A stretch of 64,000 bases of DNA, from NCBI RefSeq assembly GCF_900091845.1, contig NZ_FMCI01000135.1:1-64000 (forward strand). Direction: 5' to 3'. Source of the stretch: Streptomyces sp. SolWspMP-5a-2 (GTDB lineage: Bacteria; Actinomycetota; Actinomycetes; Streptomycetales; Streptomycetaceae). Position 1 is the first letter of the stretch; each line of letters starts with the position of its first letter. The notes beneath the pieces were generated by a model. That model was not told the DNA's origin, did not search any database, and saw only the letters and a list, made by a program, of their open reading frames with translations. Both the position numbers and the translations under genes were made by a program. Of the stretch, positions 44,121 through 53,386 are shown piece by piece.

Positions 44121-44832
44121 GGACACCGCCGACGGCGGCGGGCACGCGCGCGTAGGCGGCGGGACGGTGCAGGCGGGTCCAGTGGGCGCGCGGCCAGACG
44201 ATCCAGTCGGCCCGCCCGACGACCGCGCTCAGCGGAACCATGCCGCCGCCCGGGGAGCCGAGGTGGTCGCGGGAGTCGCTGGAGTCGCCCCGGTGGTCGC
44301 CGAGCAGGAACAGGGTGCCGGACGGCACGACCACCTCGAAGGGGACCGAGGAGGGGCTGTCGCCCGGGAACAGGAACGTCGACTCGTCGACCGCCCGGCC
44401 GTTCACCTTGATCCTCCCGTCCTCGTCGCAGCAGACCACACGGTCTCCTCCCACACCCACGACGCGCTTGATGTAGTCGGCGTCCCCGAAGTAGCCGGTG
44501 CCGTCGAAGACGACGACGTCGCCGCGGCGCGGCTCGGCACCGAAACGGTACGCCACCTTGTTTACGAGAACGCGGTCCCCGATCCTCAATCCCTGTTCCA
44601 TGGATCCGCTCGGAATCTGGAACGGTTGCACCACGAACGTGTTCAGCAACAGCAGAAACACCAGGCAGAGCAGCAGGGCGAGGCTGATCAGCCCGCCGGG
44701 GAGCCACGCGGAGATCCGGTCCGCCAACGAGAAACGCGACCGTTCCTCCGGTCCGGCCGCCGCCGAGGGATCCTCGGGTGCGGAAGGGCGGGAGGAGCGG
44801 TCGCGCTCCGTCGGCTGTTCTTCGGTGTCCAT
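44113..44832 (-). CDS. sipW: Type I signal peptidase SipW
   Basis: The 239-residue signal peptidase is the first of the sip operon. It has a Glu/Arg/Ser-rich head, a membrane helix (ISLALLLCLVFLLLLNTFVV), the catalytic Ser in IPSGSMEQG, the catalytic Lys in DYIKRVVGVGGD, and box E in LGDHRGDSSDSRD. The C-terminus ends shortly after the catalytic domain without the second helix, unlike SipY and SipZ. The start ATG has only a weak ribosome site. It lies 46 bp after rplS on the same strand, in the order known from S. lividans. Confidence 0.94.
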   Translation of the reverse strand: MDTEEQPTERDRSSRPSAPEDPSAAAGPEERSRFSLADRISAWLPGGLISLALLLCLVFLLLLNTFVVQPFQIPSGSMEQGLRIGDRVLVNKVAYRFGAEPRRGDVVVFDGTGYFGDADYIKRVVGVGGDRVVCCDEDGRIKVNGRAVDESTFLFPGDSPSSVPFEVVVPSGTLFLLGDHRGDSSDSRDHLGSPGGGMVPLSAVVGRADWIVWPRAHWTRLHRPAAYARVPAAVGGVHG

Positions 44833-44877
44833 CGGGGACCGATGTTATCGGCCCCCGGCACGACTCCGGGAAAGCGC

Positions 44878-45228
44878 TCAGTTGTCGCGCTTCTCCTTGA
44901 TCTTCGCGGCCTTGCCGCGCAGCTCGCGCAGGTAGTAGAGCTTGGCGCGACGCACGTCACCGCGGGTGACGAGCTCGATCTTCTCGACGATCGGGGTGTG
45001 CACCGGGAAGGTGCGCTCGACGCCGACGGAGAAGGAGACCTTGCGGACCGTGAAGGTCTCGCGCACACCGGCGCCCTGGCGGCGGATGACGACGCCCTTG
45101 AACTGCTGCACACGGGAGCGGTTGCCCTCGATGACGCGCACGTGGACGTTGACGGTGTCGCCGGGGCGGAACGCCGGGACGTCGCTGCGCAGCGACGCGG
45201 AGTCGACGGTGTCGAGCAGGTGAGACAT
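44878..45228 (-). CDS. rplS: 50S ribosomal protein L19
   Basis: A 116-residue large-subunit protein at the 30S interface. [30 protein letters not shown] and [19 protein letters not shown] are the L19 signatures. MSHLL is taken as the start; the frame is open 45 bp further up but no ribosome site supports it. The ribosome site before this ATG is itself weak. A small GATGCC/GGCATC inverted repeat lies 22-46 bp upstream in the leader, where L19 messages can be controlled in other bacteria; that role is unproven here. Confidence 0.96.
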   Translation of the reverse strand: MSHLLDTVDSASLRSDVPAFRPGDTVNVHVRVIEGNRSRVQQFKGVVIRRQGAGVRETFTVRKVSFSVGVERTFPVHTPIVEKIELVTRGDVRRAKLYYLRELRGKAAKIKEKRDN

Positions 45229-45366
45229 TTTTCGTCTGCTTTCTTCGCTGATGCCACAGGTCATCAACGGCATCTGTAACGGTCGGGAGGGCTGTCGTAC
45301 GGGTCGGGGCGGACGTCGTCTCCCCCTGTGGCAGGGGCGTTCACCGGACGGCCGGACGGCAGCGTC

Positions 45367-46200
45367 CTATTCTTCCACGGCCGGTGGCCTGCGCCAAAAT
45401 CGGCCGTGGGCGGCGCCCTCGGGATCGGGCGCCCAGCCCAGGATGGAGAGCATTTCGCGGTCCTTCTTGTCGAAGGCGGCGGGGGCGCAGCGCTCGATCA
45501 GGTCGGGCCGGTGGGCGGAGGTGCGGGTGAGCGCCTGGTCGCGGCGCCAGCGGGCGATCTTCCCGTGGTGGCCGCTGAGCAGCACGTCGGGGATGTCCCG
45601 GCCGCGCCAGAGCGGCGGCTTGGTGTAGACGGGCCCTTCCAGCAGGTTCGCCATGGCGCCGGGCGCGAAGGAGTCGTCGCGGTGCGACTCGGCGTTGCCG
45701 AGGACGCCGGGCAGCAGCCGGGCGACGGCCTCGGTGACGACCAGGACGGCGGCCTCCCCGCCGGCTAGCACGTAGTCGCCGATGGACACCTCGTATACCG
45801 GCATCCGCGTCGCGTACTCGTCGACGACCCGCCGGTCGATGCCCTCGTAGCGGGCGGGGGCGAAGATCAGCCAGGGCCGTTCGGACAGTTCGACGGCGAG
45901 TTCCTGGGTGAACGGGCGTCCGCTGGGCGTCGGCACGATCAGCGCGGGTCGGCCGAAGCCCCGCTCGTAGCCGTCGGCGAGCGCGGAGTCGAGGGCGTCG
46001 CCCCACGGCCCGGTCTTCATGACCATGCCGGGGCCGCCGCCGTAGGGGGTGTCGTCGACCGTGTTGTGCCGGTCGTAGGTCCACTCCCGCAGGTCGTGCA
46101 CCTGGACGTCGAGCCGTCCGCTCGCGCGGGCCTTGCCGACCAGCGAGACGTTCAGCGGGTCGAGGTACTCGGGGAAGATCGTGACGACGTCGAGCCGCAT
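45367..46200 (-). CDS. trmD: tRNA (guanine-37-N1)-methyltransferase TrmD
   Basis: Methylates G37 next to the anticodon, preventing +1 frameshifts. At 277 residues it has the SPOUT knot and the conserved [13 protein letters not shown] start, the YGGGPGMVM block near 55-63, the FAPARYEGIDRRV SAM-binding stretch, and the SIGDYVLAGGEAA trefoil-knot region. The ATG overlaps the rimM stop as TGATG. It follows rpsP-khpA-rimM in the standard bacterial order. A small CCCCTG/CAGGGG hairpin lies 30 bp after its stop and may be a weak terminator. Confidence 0.97.
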   Translation of the reverse strand: MRLDVVTIFPEYLDPLNVSLVGKARASGRLDVQVHDLREWTYDRHNTVDDTPYGGGPGMVMKTGPWGDALDSALADGYERGFGRPALIVPTPSGRPFTQELAVELSERPWLIFAPARYEGIDRRVVDEYATRMPVYEVSIGDYVLAGGEAAVLVVTEAVARLLPGVLGNAESHRDDSFAPGAMANLLEGPVYTKPPLWRGRDIPDVLLSGHHGKIARWRRDQALTRTSAHRPDLIERCAPAAFDKKDREMLSILGWAPDPEGAAHGRFWRRPPAVEE

Positions 46201-46742
46201 CAGTCGTCGTCCCGGGCGGAGGCGGTCTCGGCGCGGTCGTCGACCAGGCCGGGCGGCGGGGCGATGACGGCCTTCTGCTCGGCCAGGTCGATCTCGACGA
46301 CGATCTCCTCGACGAAGGGGATCATCACCTCGCTGCCGTCGGGGCGCTCCACGATGAAGAGGTCCTGGGAGGGCAGGTGGGAGATCTCGGTGATGCGGCC
46401 GATCTCCTGGCCGTCCTCGGTGACCACGTCGAGGTCCATCAGCTGGTGGTCGTAGTACTCGTCGTCGCCGTCCGGGAGTTCCTCCGGGTCGATCTCGGCG
46501 ATCAGCAGCGTGTTGCGCAGCGCGTCCGCGCCGGTGCGGTCGGTGACGCCCGCGAAGCGCAGCAGCAGACGGCCGCTGTGGACACGGCCGGTCTCGATGG
46601 TGAGCGGGCCCGTGGAGGCGGGCTCGGTGGTGAGGACGGCGCCGGGCCCGAGCCGCAGCTCCGGCTCGTCGGTGCGGACCTCGACGGTGACTTCGCCGCG
46701 CAGGCCGTGGGCACGGCCGATCCGTGCGACTACCAGCTGCAC
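46200..46742 (-). CDS. rimM: 16S rRNA processing protein RimM
   Basis: A 180-residue assembly factor that binds S19 and aids 30S head maturation. The N-terminal domain begins [23 protein letters not shown], and a PRC-barrel follows around [20 protein letters not shown] to [10 protein letters not shown]. An acidic C-terminal tail extends it slightly. The GTG start has AGGAGA upstream at about 10 bp. A strong hairpin in the 86-bp gap before it separates it from khpA, and its stop overlaps trmD. Confidence 0.96.
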   Translation of the reverse strand: MQLVVARIGRAHGLRGEVTVEVRTDEPELRLGPGAVLTTEPASTGPLTIETGRVHSGRLLLRFAGVTDRTGADALRNTLLIAEIDPEELPDGDDEYYDHQLMDLDVVTEDGQEIGRITEISHLPSQDLFIVERPDGSEVMIPFVEEIVVEIDLAEQKAVIAPPPGLVDDRAETASARDDD

Positions 46743-46771
46743 TTGTGACGTTCTCCTGTTCTGGAACGACT

Positions 46772-46809
46772 ACGGGCCGGGGACGGCCAGTTGGCCCTCC
46801 CCGGCCCGT
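46772..46809 (-). terminator. Hairpin between khpA and rimM
   Basis: A 12-bp perfect stem (46772-46783 with 46798-46809) whose 14-nt loop contains its own GGCCA/TGGCC arms. It probably lowers read-through from rpsP-khpA into rimM-trmD. Confidence 0.8.
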
Positions 46810-46828
46810 GCCGGTGCTGCGTTCGACG

Positions 46829-47068
46829 TCAGCGGACGTTGTCCACGTCGACCAGGTCGACCCGGACTCCGCGACCGCCGATGGCACCCACGACGGTGCG
46901 CAGGGCGCGCGCGGTGCGGCCGTTGCGGCCGATCACCTTGCCGAGGTCGTCGGGGTGGACCCGGACCTCGAGCACGCGCCCGCGACGCAGGGTGCGCGAG
47001 GCCACCTGCACTTCGTCGGGGTTGTCGACGATGCCCTTCACGAGGTGCTCGAGAGCCTCCTCGAGCAT
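46829..47068 (-). CDS. khpA: KH-domain RNA-binding protein KhpA
   Basis: A 79-residue single KH domain that binds RNA. The GxxG loop is GRNG at 47-50 in LGKVIGRNGRTARALRTVV. It begins MLEEALEHLVKGIVD as other KhpA proteins do. It lies 2 bp after rpsP and is the usual companion between rpsP and rimM. In other bacteria KhpA works with KhpB in small-RNA and cell-division control; the partner is not in this window. Confidence 0.94.
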   Translation of the reverse strand: MLEEALEHLVKGIVDNPDEVQVASRTLRRGRVLEVRVHPDDLGKVIGRNGRTARALRTVVGAIGGRGVRVDLVDVDNVR

Positions 47069-47070
47069 GC

Positions 47071-47499
47071 TCAGGCCTCGGTCGACTCGGAGGAAGAGGA
47101 CTCAGCGGCGGCCTCGTCCTTCTTCTCGGCCTTCTTCTTCTGGGTGATGGCCTCACCCTTGCCGTCGTCGTCGCCGCCCAGGGCCTCGAACGACGGACGG
47201 ACCGCCTTCGGGGCCGGCTGGAGCAGCGGCGCCGGGGCGGGCTCGCCCTTGAACTTCTGCCAGTCGCCGGTCTTCTTCAGGATGGCGAGGACGGGCTCGG
47301 TCGGCTGGGCGCCGACGGAGAGCCAGTACGCGGCGCGGTCGGCGTCGACCTCGATGCGCGACGGGTTCTGCACCGGGTGGTACAGGCCGATCTCCTCGAT
47401 CGCCCGGCCGTCACGGCGGGTGCGGGAGTCGGCGACGACGATGCGGTAGTGAGGCGAACGGATCTTGCCCAGACGCTTCAGCTTGATCTTGACTGCCAC
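47071..47499 (-). CDS. rpsP: 30S ribosomal protein S16
   Basis: A 142-residue S16: residues 1-80 or so are the conserved fold ([24 protein letters not shown] given here in pieces, and [13 protein letters not shown]). The remaining 60 residues are a Lys/Glu/Ala/Ser-rich tail typical of actinomycetes. The GTG start has AGGAGA upstream. It heads a transcript with khpA. Its promoter should lie in the 379-bp gap upstream, where a TGTGGCACAAT stretch near 47635-47645 is a weak candidate. Confidence 0.96.
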   Translation of the reverse strand: MAVKIKLKRLGKIRSPHYRIVVADSRTRRDGRAIEEIGLYHPVQNPSRIEVDADRAAYWLSVGAQPTEPVLAILKKTGDWQKFKGEPAPAPLLQPAPKAVRPSFEALGGDDDGKGEAITQKKKAEKKDEAAAESSSSESTEA

Positions 47500-47779
47500 G
47501 GGAGTGGGTTCTCCTGGATTGACGTGATGGGGCACGGCAGGTCGGCCGCGTGGGGTTGCGGTACCCGAGTGCCCGATGGACGCGTCAGCCGGAGGAGAGA
47601 GGGGTCCTGTTCGACTGTCGAGTACAGCTTGCCATTGTGCCACACACGGGCGACGCCCCTCACCGGAGGTGTCCGGGGCGGGTCAGGGCGGGGACGGGGG
47701 GGACGCGGGGACGGGCCGGAGCAGCGGGGCCGCGCGGCGGCGGGGAGCCGTCGCGCGGGCGGGGCGGGACATGCCTGGG

Positions 47780-47803
47780 GGGCACCCGACGTCTCGGGTG
47801 CCC
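47780..47803. terminator. Hairpin in the rpsP upstream gap
   Basis: A perfect 10-bp stem GGGCACCCGA/TCGGGTGCCC with a 4-nt loop. It probably ends transcription from the SprT-like gene; it may be a second-stage terminator. The rest of the 379-bp gap (47500-47878) holds only the rpsP leader and the hairpin overlapping the upstream stop. Confidence 0.7.
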
Positions 47804-47845
47804 GCAGGCCGTGCACGTCCTGAAGGCGGTGGGGTCACCGGGCCC

Positions 47846-47882
47846 GTGAGGAGGCGGCTGCCACGAACAGCCGCCTGCTCAC
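47846..47882 (-). terminator. Terminator overlapping the stop codon of the SprT-like gene
   Basis: Stem GTGAG-G-AGGCGGCTG with CAGCCGCCT-G-CTCAC (47846-47860 and 47868-47882), one G-G mismatch and a 7-nt loop. The stop codon is part of the stem. Confidence 0.85.
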
Positions 47883-48475
47883 GCCGCGCCCACGACCTCC
47901 GGGATCCGGAACGGCTTCCCGCACCCGCCGCACACGATCGGGGCTTGGGCCAGCACGGACGGGACGACCCGCACGTTGCGACCGCAGTCGCAGACGGCCT
48001 TGACCCGGACGCCGCCCCCGGAGGAGCCGTGCCGGGCGGCCGGGCCCCGGAAGGAGCGCCCGGTGTCGGAGGAGGTGGCCGCGGTGTGGGCCTTCAGCGC
48101 GCGCTGGAGGCGTTCGATGGTGGGCCGGTAGCGGCGCTTGGCCTCGGGGTTGAGCGTGACGAGGGAGAAGCCGCTGCTCGGATGCGGTTCCTCGGGGTGG
48201 TCGAGACCCAGTTCCTCGGCGATCGCGAGGAATCTGCGGTTGTGGTACCGGCCGGCCCGGGAGGTGTCGCGCACGCCGCGTGCGGCGGCGATGCCGTGGA
48301 CTGCCTCATGGAGCAGTCGCTCGAAGGAGAGCTCGTGACCGCATGCGGACGAGGACTCGCCGATCAGGGACTCTGGCGCGGCTAGATCCGGCAGTTCGGG
48401 GTGGTACCGCTGAATGTCGGCCCACGCCTGTGCCAGCTCCGCGGCGAGAACAGGTGGTGTCTGTGTCGTGCTCAC
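47879..48475 (-). CDS. SprT-like zinc metallopeptidase-domain protein
   Basis: The 198-residue protein has a zincin-type motif: HEAVH at 56-60 with a third His at 78 in RYHNRRF, the SprT-like arrangement. The region then reads FLAIAEELGLDHP. A C-terminal zinc ribbon follows, with Cys pairs in VCDCGRN and CGGCGKPF. SprT/Spartan proteins degrade DNA-linked proteins in eukaryotes; the bacterial role is not established. The GTG start has a weak ribosome site. It stands between terminators, so it is likely expressed alone. Confidence 0.85.
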   Translation of the reverse strand: MSTTQTPPVLAAELAQAWADIQRYHPELPDLAAPESLIGESSSACGHELSFERLLHEAVHGIAAARGVRDTSRAGRYHNRRFLAIAEELGLDHPEEPHPSSGFSLVTLNPEAKRRYRPTIERLQRALKAHTAATSSDTGRSFRGPAARHGSSGGGVRVKAVCDCGRNVRVVPSVLAQAPIVCGGCGKPFRIPEVVGAA

Positions 48476-48639
48476 GTAATGACAACGAGCGGGGGTACCG
48501 CTGTGTTCCTATTCCGGGCCATCCCAAATATTTTGCACGTACCCGTCAGTTGCCGCTGATGCGTCCTGACGAGGGCGGGTGCGCTGATCTGCGGAGAAGC
48601 CTCACAGCTCGGCCCAAGCTGGTGCGTAGCCTGACGTAC

Positions 48640-48674
48640 GCACCGGCGTGTAGACGGTGTCCACGCGCCGGTGC
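48640..48674 (-). terminator. Terminator after proS
   Basis: Stem GCACCGGCG (48640-48648) with CGCCGGTGC (48666-48674), extended inward by a few pairs with one bulge, 60 bp past the stop. Confidence 0.75.
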
Positions 48675-48734
48675 GATGCCGATCGGCCGGGGCGCAAGAC
48701 GCCTTTCGGCCGCTCTCCCGCGCCCGGCGCCGGA

Positions 48735-50150
48735 TCAGTAGGCGCGTGCCACGACCGCGACGTTACCGGGGGTGTCGTCGGCCGCGGGCACCGACCCGTC
48801 CTCGGCGACCAGACAGCGGACGGTCACGCCGTGCTCACCGAGCCTCGCCTCGCCCTCGGGGCCGAGCGCCGACCACGGGAGCCGGGCCCAGCCGCCGCCG
48901 GTGGCCACCTCGACGGCCTCGTCGAACGTCGTCACGTCGCTGGTCCCGGAGATCCTGCGGTCGCGGGACTGGGCCAGCAGCAGCGCCTGGTCCGCCTCCA
49001 GGATGCCGGGCAGCGCCCCCGGCAGGGACTCGATGGTCACCGGCTCCTTGCCGCCGGGGATGCGGCGCACCAGCATCGCGGTGCCGTTCTCCAGGTCGCG
49101 GGGCCCGATCTCGATCCGGACCGGCACGCCCTTCAGCTCCCAGTCGACGGCGCGGCGCCCGAACGGGGTGTCGGTGCGGACGTCCACCCGGGCGCGGATC
49201 CCGGCCGCCGTCAGCCTGTCGCCCAGTTCGCGGACCTTCGCCAGGACCGCCTCGTCCTCCTTGACGGCCACGACGACCGCCTGGACCGCGGCGAGCCGGG
49301 GCGGCACCCGCAGGCCGTGGTCGTCGCCGTGGGTCATCACCAGGGCGCCGATCATCCGGGTGGTGGAGCCCCAGGAGGTCTGCCAGACGTGCTCCTGGCC
49401 GCCGTCCTTCGAGAGGTAGCGGGTGTCGAAGGCCCTGGCGAAGTTCTGGCCCAACTCGTGGCTGGTGGCGAGCTGGAGCGCCTTGCCGTCGCCCATCATG
49501 CCTTCGAGGGTGAGGGTGTTGATCGCCCCGGCGAACCGCTCCCTGGCCGTCTTGCGGCCGGGCACGACGTCCATGGCGAGGACGTTCGCCATGAAGTCGG
49601 CGTAGACCTCGCGGTGGATGCGGGCCGCGTACTCCCGGGCGTCCTCACAGGTGGCGTGGGCGGTGTGGCCCTCCTGCCAGAGGAACTCGGTGGTGCGCAG
49701 GAAGACGCGCGGGCGCAGCTCCCAACGGACCACGTTGGCCCACTGGTTGATGAGCAGGGGCAGATCGCGGTAGCTCTGCACCCACTTGGCGAAGTACTCG
49801 TTGACGATGGTCTCGGAGGTCGGCCGGACCACGACCGGCTCCTCCAGCTCCTTGCCCCCGCCGTGCGTGACGACGGCCAGCTCCGGCGCGAACCCCTCGA
49901 CGTGCTCGGCCTCCCGGGTCAGGTACGACTGCGGGATGAACAGCGGGAAGTAGGCGTTCTGGGCGCCGGCCTCCTTGATGCGCGCGTCCATCTCCTGCTG
50001 CATCCGCTCCCACAGGCCGTAGCCGTACGGTCGGATGACCATGGTGCCGCGCACCGGGCCGTTGTCGGCCAGCTCCGCCTTGTTGATCAGATCCTGGTAC
50101 CAGCGCGGGAAGTCGTCGGCCCGCGGCGTGAGAACGGGGGGCTTTGCCAT
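48735..50150 (-). CDS. proS: Prolyl-tRNA synthetase, archaeal/eukaryal-type without editing domain
   Basis: Charges tRNA-Pro with proline. At 471 residues it is a class II synthetase with motif 1 around YGYGLWERMQQEMDARIKE, motif 2 in RPTSETIVNEYFAKWVQSYRD and RVFLRTTEFLWQEGHTAH (in parts), and the anticodon-binding domain at the C-terminal end. It lacks the 180-residue editing insertion of the usual bacterial enzyme. It ends in a Tyr (VVARAY), as in archaeal and eukaryal ProRS. The ATG has no clear ribosome site. Streptomyces usually also carries a long bacterial-type proS elsewhere, so this may be a second copy. Confidence 0.94.
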   Translation of the reverse strand: MAKPPVLTPRADDFPRWYQDLINKAELADNGPVRGTMVIRPYGYGLWERMQQEMDARIKEAGAQNAYFPLFIPQSYLTREAEHVEGFAPELAVVTHGGGKELEEPVVVRPTSETIVNEYFAKWVQSYRDLPLLINQWANVVRWELRPRVFLRTTEFLWQEGHTAHATCEDAREYAARIHREVYADFMANVLAMDVVPGRKTARERFAGAINTLTLEGMMGDGKALQLATSHELGQNFARAFDTRYLSKDGGQEHVWQTSWGSTTRMIGALVMTHGDDHGLRVPPRLAAVQAVVVAVKEDEAVLAKVRELGDRLTAAGIRARVDVRTDTPFGRRAVDWELKGVPVRIEIGPRDLENGTAMLVRRIPGGKEPVTIESLPGALPGILEADQALLLAQSRDRRISGTSDVTTFDEAVEVATGGGWARLPWSALGPEGEARLGEHGVTVRCLVAEDGSVPAADDTPGNVAVVARAY

Positions 50151-50347
50151 GGCGCGATGGTACGGGCCCACGTTGCCGGAACGTGAATTCTCGCCACTCC
50201 CGGCGACGGGCGGCAACGGGGTGCCACAAACCCTGGACGCGGCCGACCTCGCGGAGTTATCTGGCATACGGGGAGGGAGCGTGACCGTTTGTCAGGGGGG
50301 CGACCGGGACGAGCACAGCGACATCGCTGCGGATTGGGGCGCTTGAG

Positions 50348-51238
50348 ATGACACCTACGCTCGTGCGTGAGCACCCGTCCCACGTGGGGCAGCGCGCCCG
50401 CGTGGACCTGTGCGGACGCGCGCGTGACTGGTCCGAGATCCAGGAGCGGATGCTGGTGCCGCTCTTCGAGGCCGTCCACGAGCGACTGGAAGTGGGGGCG
50501 GACACCCGCCTGCTGGGCCTCGGCTGCGGCTCGGGGCTGGCCCTGCTGATGGCGTCGGCCAGAGGCGCCCGGGTCACCGGCGTGGAGTGCGACTCCCCCG
50601 AACTGCTGGCCCTGGCGCGCGGGCGGCTGCTCCCGGACCGCGCGGCCCGCGCGCGGTCGACGGCCCGGCTGGTCCTCGGTTCGCCGCGGGACGCGGCCGA
50701 CCCCGGGGCACCGGCGTTCACCGTGGTGACCGCGTTCGACGCGGTGGGCGGCCTCGCGGCCGACCCGCGGGTCCGCGGCGAACGGCTGCGGGCCGCGGTG
50801 GCGCTGGCCGCGCCCGGGGCGGCCGTGGTGCTGACCGGCTGGGGCCCGCCGGAGCGCTGCGCCACCTCGGCGGTGCTGCGGGCGGCGGGCGTCCCGGGCC
50901 GGGGCGCGGGGACCGGCCGGGACGATCTGGAGGAGGTCGCGCGCCGGGCCGGGCTGCGTCCCGACGGATCGGGGCGGGTCGCCTGCCCGTTCGGCTACGC
51001 GGACCGGGAGAGCGCGGTGCGCGGCCTGCTGTCGACCGGCCTGTTCGACGCGGCGGTCGCGGCGGCGGACCGGACGCAGGTGGTGAAGGAGCTGACGGAG
51101 TCGCTGCATCCGTATCGGCGCCGGGACGGCACGGTGTGGATGCCGAACGTCTTCCGCTACCTGATAGCGCGCGTGCCCCCGGGACCGGTCGGCGCCACGG
51201 CGCGGGGGACCGGGCACCCGCGGGAGGCCCGCGTCTAG
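50348..51238 (+). CDS. SAM-dependent methyltransferase-like protein
   Basis: The 296-residue protein has a class I methyltransferase core. Motif I is LLGLGCGSGLALL near 53-65, the acidic residue of motif II is in VTGVECDSPELL near 78-89, and VVTAFDAVGGLA resembles motif IV. The C-terminal 90 residues or so carry PFGYADRESAVRGLLS, seen in many actinobacterial relatives of unknown function. The substrate is not predictable. It is divergent from proS and convergent with ftsH, with a terminator between. No partner gene suggests a pathway. Confidence 0.88.
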   Translation: MTPTLVREHPSHVGQRARVDLCGRARDWSEIQERMLVPLFEAVHERLEVGADTRLLGLGCGSGLALLMASARGARVTGVECDSPELLALARGRLLPDRAARARSTARLVLGSPRDAADPGAPAFTVVTAFDAVGGLAADPRVRGERLRAAVALAAPGAAVVLTGWGPPERCATSAVLRAAGVPGRGAGTGRDDLEEVARRAGLRPDGSGRVACPFGYADRESAVRGLLSTGLFDAAVAAADRTQVVKELTESLHPYRRRDGTVWMPNVFRYLIARVPPGPVGATARGTGHPREARV

Positions 51239-51243
51239 AGGCA

Positions 51244-51265
51244 GGCACCGCGACCGCGCGGTGCC
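51244..51265. terminator. Bidirectional terminator between methyltransferase and ftsH
   Basis: Perfect 9-bp stem GGCACCGCG (51244-51252) with CGCGGTGCC (51257-51265) and a 4-nt loop, 5 bp past the methyltransferase stop and 38 bp past the ftsH stop on the other strand. Confidence 0.85.
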
Positions 51266-51302
51266 CGGCACCCCCCGGAGGAGCGCGCCCGGAGGTCTCC
51301 GC

Positions 51303-53246
51303 CTAGAGGTCGGTGTCGGTGTCCTTGGTCAGCCGGGTGATGCCCGCGATCCGGTAGGCGTCCGTCTCCTCCAGGGTCTCGCTCTCCAGCAGGGCGGCCG
51401 CGAGGGCGTCCAACTGGCCGCGGTGCTCGCGGAGTTTGCGGCAGGCCTCCTCGTAGCACGCGTCGACGACGCGGCGCATCTCCGCGTCGATCACGTCGAG
51501 CGTCTGCGGGGCGGCCGCGAGACCGTAGGCCTGCTGGACGTCGTTCGGGAGGGCGGAGAGGCGGCCGACGGCCTCGCTCATGCCCCACCGGGCGACCATG
51601 CCGCGGGCGATGCCGGTGACCTGCTCCAGGTCGCTCTCCGAGCCGGTCGTGACGACCCCGTAGACGACCTGTTCGGCGGCCATCCCGCCGAGGGCGCCGA
51701 TGATCCGGCCGCGCAGGTACTCCTCGGTGTACGCGTACCTGTCGGCGTCCGGTGTGGAGAGGGTGACGCCGAGGGCCCGGCCGCGCGGCACGATGGTGAT
51801 CTTGCGGACGGGGTCGGCGCCCGGCTGGAGCATGCCGAGCAGCGCGTGCCCGCTCTCGTGGAAGGCGGTGCGCCTGCGCTCCTCCTCGGGCATGACCAGC
51901 GGCCGTTCGGCGCCGAGCTGGACCTTCTCCAGCGCCTCCGAGAGGTCGGCCTGCGTCACCTGGTCCTGCTGGTGCTTGACGGCGAGCAGGGCGGCCTCGT
52001 TGGCGAGGTTGGCCAGGTCGGCGCCGGTCATGCCGGGGGTGGTGCGGGCGACCTGGGCGAGGTTGACGTCGGGGGCGAGCGGGATGGACCGGGTGTGGAT
52101 CTCCAGGATGGCCTTGCGGCCGCCCCGGTCGGGCGGTGAGACGGTGACCACCCGGTCGAACCGGCCCGGCCTGGTCAGCGCGGGGTCGAGGACGTCGGCC
52201 CGGTTGGTCGCGGCGACGACGATGACGCCCTCGGAGCCGGAGAAGCCGTCCATCTCGGTGAGGATCTGGTTGAGGGTCTGTTCGCGCTCGTCGTGGCCGC
52301 CCATGCCGGAACCGCCGCCGCGGGCCCGGCCGATGGTGTCGATCTCGTCGATGAAGACGATCGACGGCGCGACCTTGCGCGCCTCGGCGAAGAGTTCGCG
52401 GACCCGGGAGGCGCCGACGCCGACGATCATCTCGATGAACTCGGAGGCGGAGGCGGAGAAGAACGGCACCCCGGCCTCCCCCGCGACGGCCCGCGCGAGC
52501 AGCGTCTTGCCGGTGCCGGGCGGTCCGGACAGCAGGACGCCGCGGGGCATCTTGGCGCCCATCCGCCGGTAGGCGTCGGGGTTCTTCAGGAAGTCGACGA
52601 CGTCGTTCAGTTCGCCCTGCACCTCGTCGATGCCGGCCACGTCCTCGAAGGTGGTGCGGACCGCGCCGGGCTCCAGCTCGACCGGCTTGGGCGGCGCCTT
52701 GCGGCCGAGCATGCCGCCCGCTCCGCCGAGGCCCGCGCTCATCCGGCGGGCGATGAAGATCCAGAGCACCACCAGGAGCAGCATCGGGGCGAGCGCGATG
52801 AGCAGATTGGCCAGAAAGCTGCGGTGCTGGACGACCGGCTCGGCGGTGACGGTGACGTGGTGCGCGGTGAGGTCCTGCCAGAGCCGGTCGTCGGCGAAGG
52901 TCGGCCGCTCGGTCTTGAACTTGGTGTACTCGGCGCCGCCGTCGGGGTTCTTCTGCTTCTTCTTCAGCTCGCCCTGGATCGCGTCGCCCTTGGCGTAGAT
53001 CTTGCTGACGTTCCCTGCGGTCACCTGCTTGCTGAACTCGGTGTAGGAGACCGTCCGCTCGTCGCCCTCGTTGAAGAACGACAGCACCAGGTTGGCGATC
53101 AGGTACACGACCAGCGCGGTGAGGATCAGGCTCCACCAGCCGCCGCGCATCCGCCGTCCCCCTGGCGGCTTCGGGGGCTCGTCGGGGGCGCCCTCGGTCC
53201 GCCAGGGCTGCTCGGGCGACCGGCGCGAGGGGGCGGGTGTGCTCAT
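51303..53246 (-). CDS. ftsH: ATP-dependent membrane zinc protease FtsH
   Basis: Extracts and degrades membrane and some cytoplasmic proteins. The 647-residue protein has TM1 near 37-58, an extracytoplasmic domain, TM2 near 145-166, then a AAA+ module. Walker A is GPPGTGKT near 245, Walker B is [11 protein letters not shown], and an arginine finger lies in RPGRFDR. The zinc protease domain has HESGH near 455 and the third ligand Asp in the SESDLEQ region. The proline-rich head is typical of actinobacterial FtsH. A strong terminator lies downstream of ffh, so it is transcribed alone. Streptomyces often encodes another FtsH elsewhere. Confidence 0.95.
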   Translation of the reverse strand: MSTPAPSRRSPEQPWRTEGAPDEPPKPPGGRRMRGGWWSLILTALVVYLIANLVLSFFNEGDERTVSYTEFSKQVTAGNVSKIYAKGDAIQGELKKKQKNPDGGAEYTKFKTERPTFADDRLWQDLTAHHVTVTAEPVVQHRSFLANLLIALAPMLLLVVLWIFIARRMSAGLGGAGGMLGRKAPPKPVELEPGAVRTTFEDVAGIDEVQGELNDVVDFLKNPDAYRRMGAKMPRGVLLSGPPGTGKTLLARAVAGEAGVPFFSASASEFIEMIVGVGASRVRELFAEARKVAPSIVFIDEIDTIGRARGGGSGMGGHDEREQTLNQILTEMDGFSGSEGVIVVAATNRADVLDPALTRPGRFDRVVTVSPPDRGGRKAILEIHTRSIPLAPDVNLAQVARTTPGMTGADLANLANEAALLAVKHQQDQVTQADLSEALEKVQLGAERPLVMPEEERRRTAFHESGHALLGMLQPGADPVRKITIVPRGRALGVTLSTPDADRYAYTEEYLRGRIIGALGGMAAEQVVYGVVTTGSESDLEQVTGIARGMVARWGMSEAVGRLSALPNDVQQAYGLAAAPQTLDVIDAEMRRVVDACYEEACRKLREHRGQLDALAAALLESETLEETDAYRIAGITRLTKDTDTDL

Positions 53247-53291
53247 ACCGGGACGTTACGACAGGAAAGCGGCACGGGCATGCGGATGGAC

Positions 53292-53331
53292 GACGCCGGG
53301 GGCGCCCCTGGAGAGGGACGCCCCCGGCGTC
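53292..53331 (-). terminator. Terminator after ffh
   Basis: A perfect 13-bp stem GACGCCGGGGGCG/CGCCCCCGGCGTC (53292-53304 with 53319-53331) and a 14-nt loop, 55 bp past the ffh stop and before the ftsH start. Confidence 0.88.
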
Positions 53332-53386
53332 GGTGGTCGCGGGAGGCGGTGCCCGAGGGCGCCGCCGTGCGCGGGTGGGGCGGGTG

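Noticed and set aside
45250..45274. GATGCC/GGCATC hairpin as an L19 leader regulator
   Set aside because: Only 6 bp in each arm with a 13-nt loop, and no match to a known leader class; too weak to annotate as an element.
45323..45337. Small CCCCTG/CAGGGG hairpin as terminator of trmD
   Set aside because: A 6-bp stem with a 3-nt loop is common by chance in this GC-rich DNA; mentioned only under trmD.
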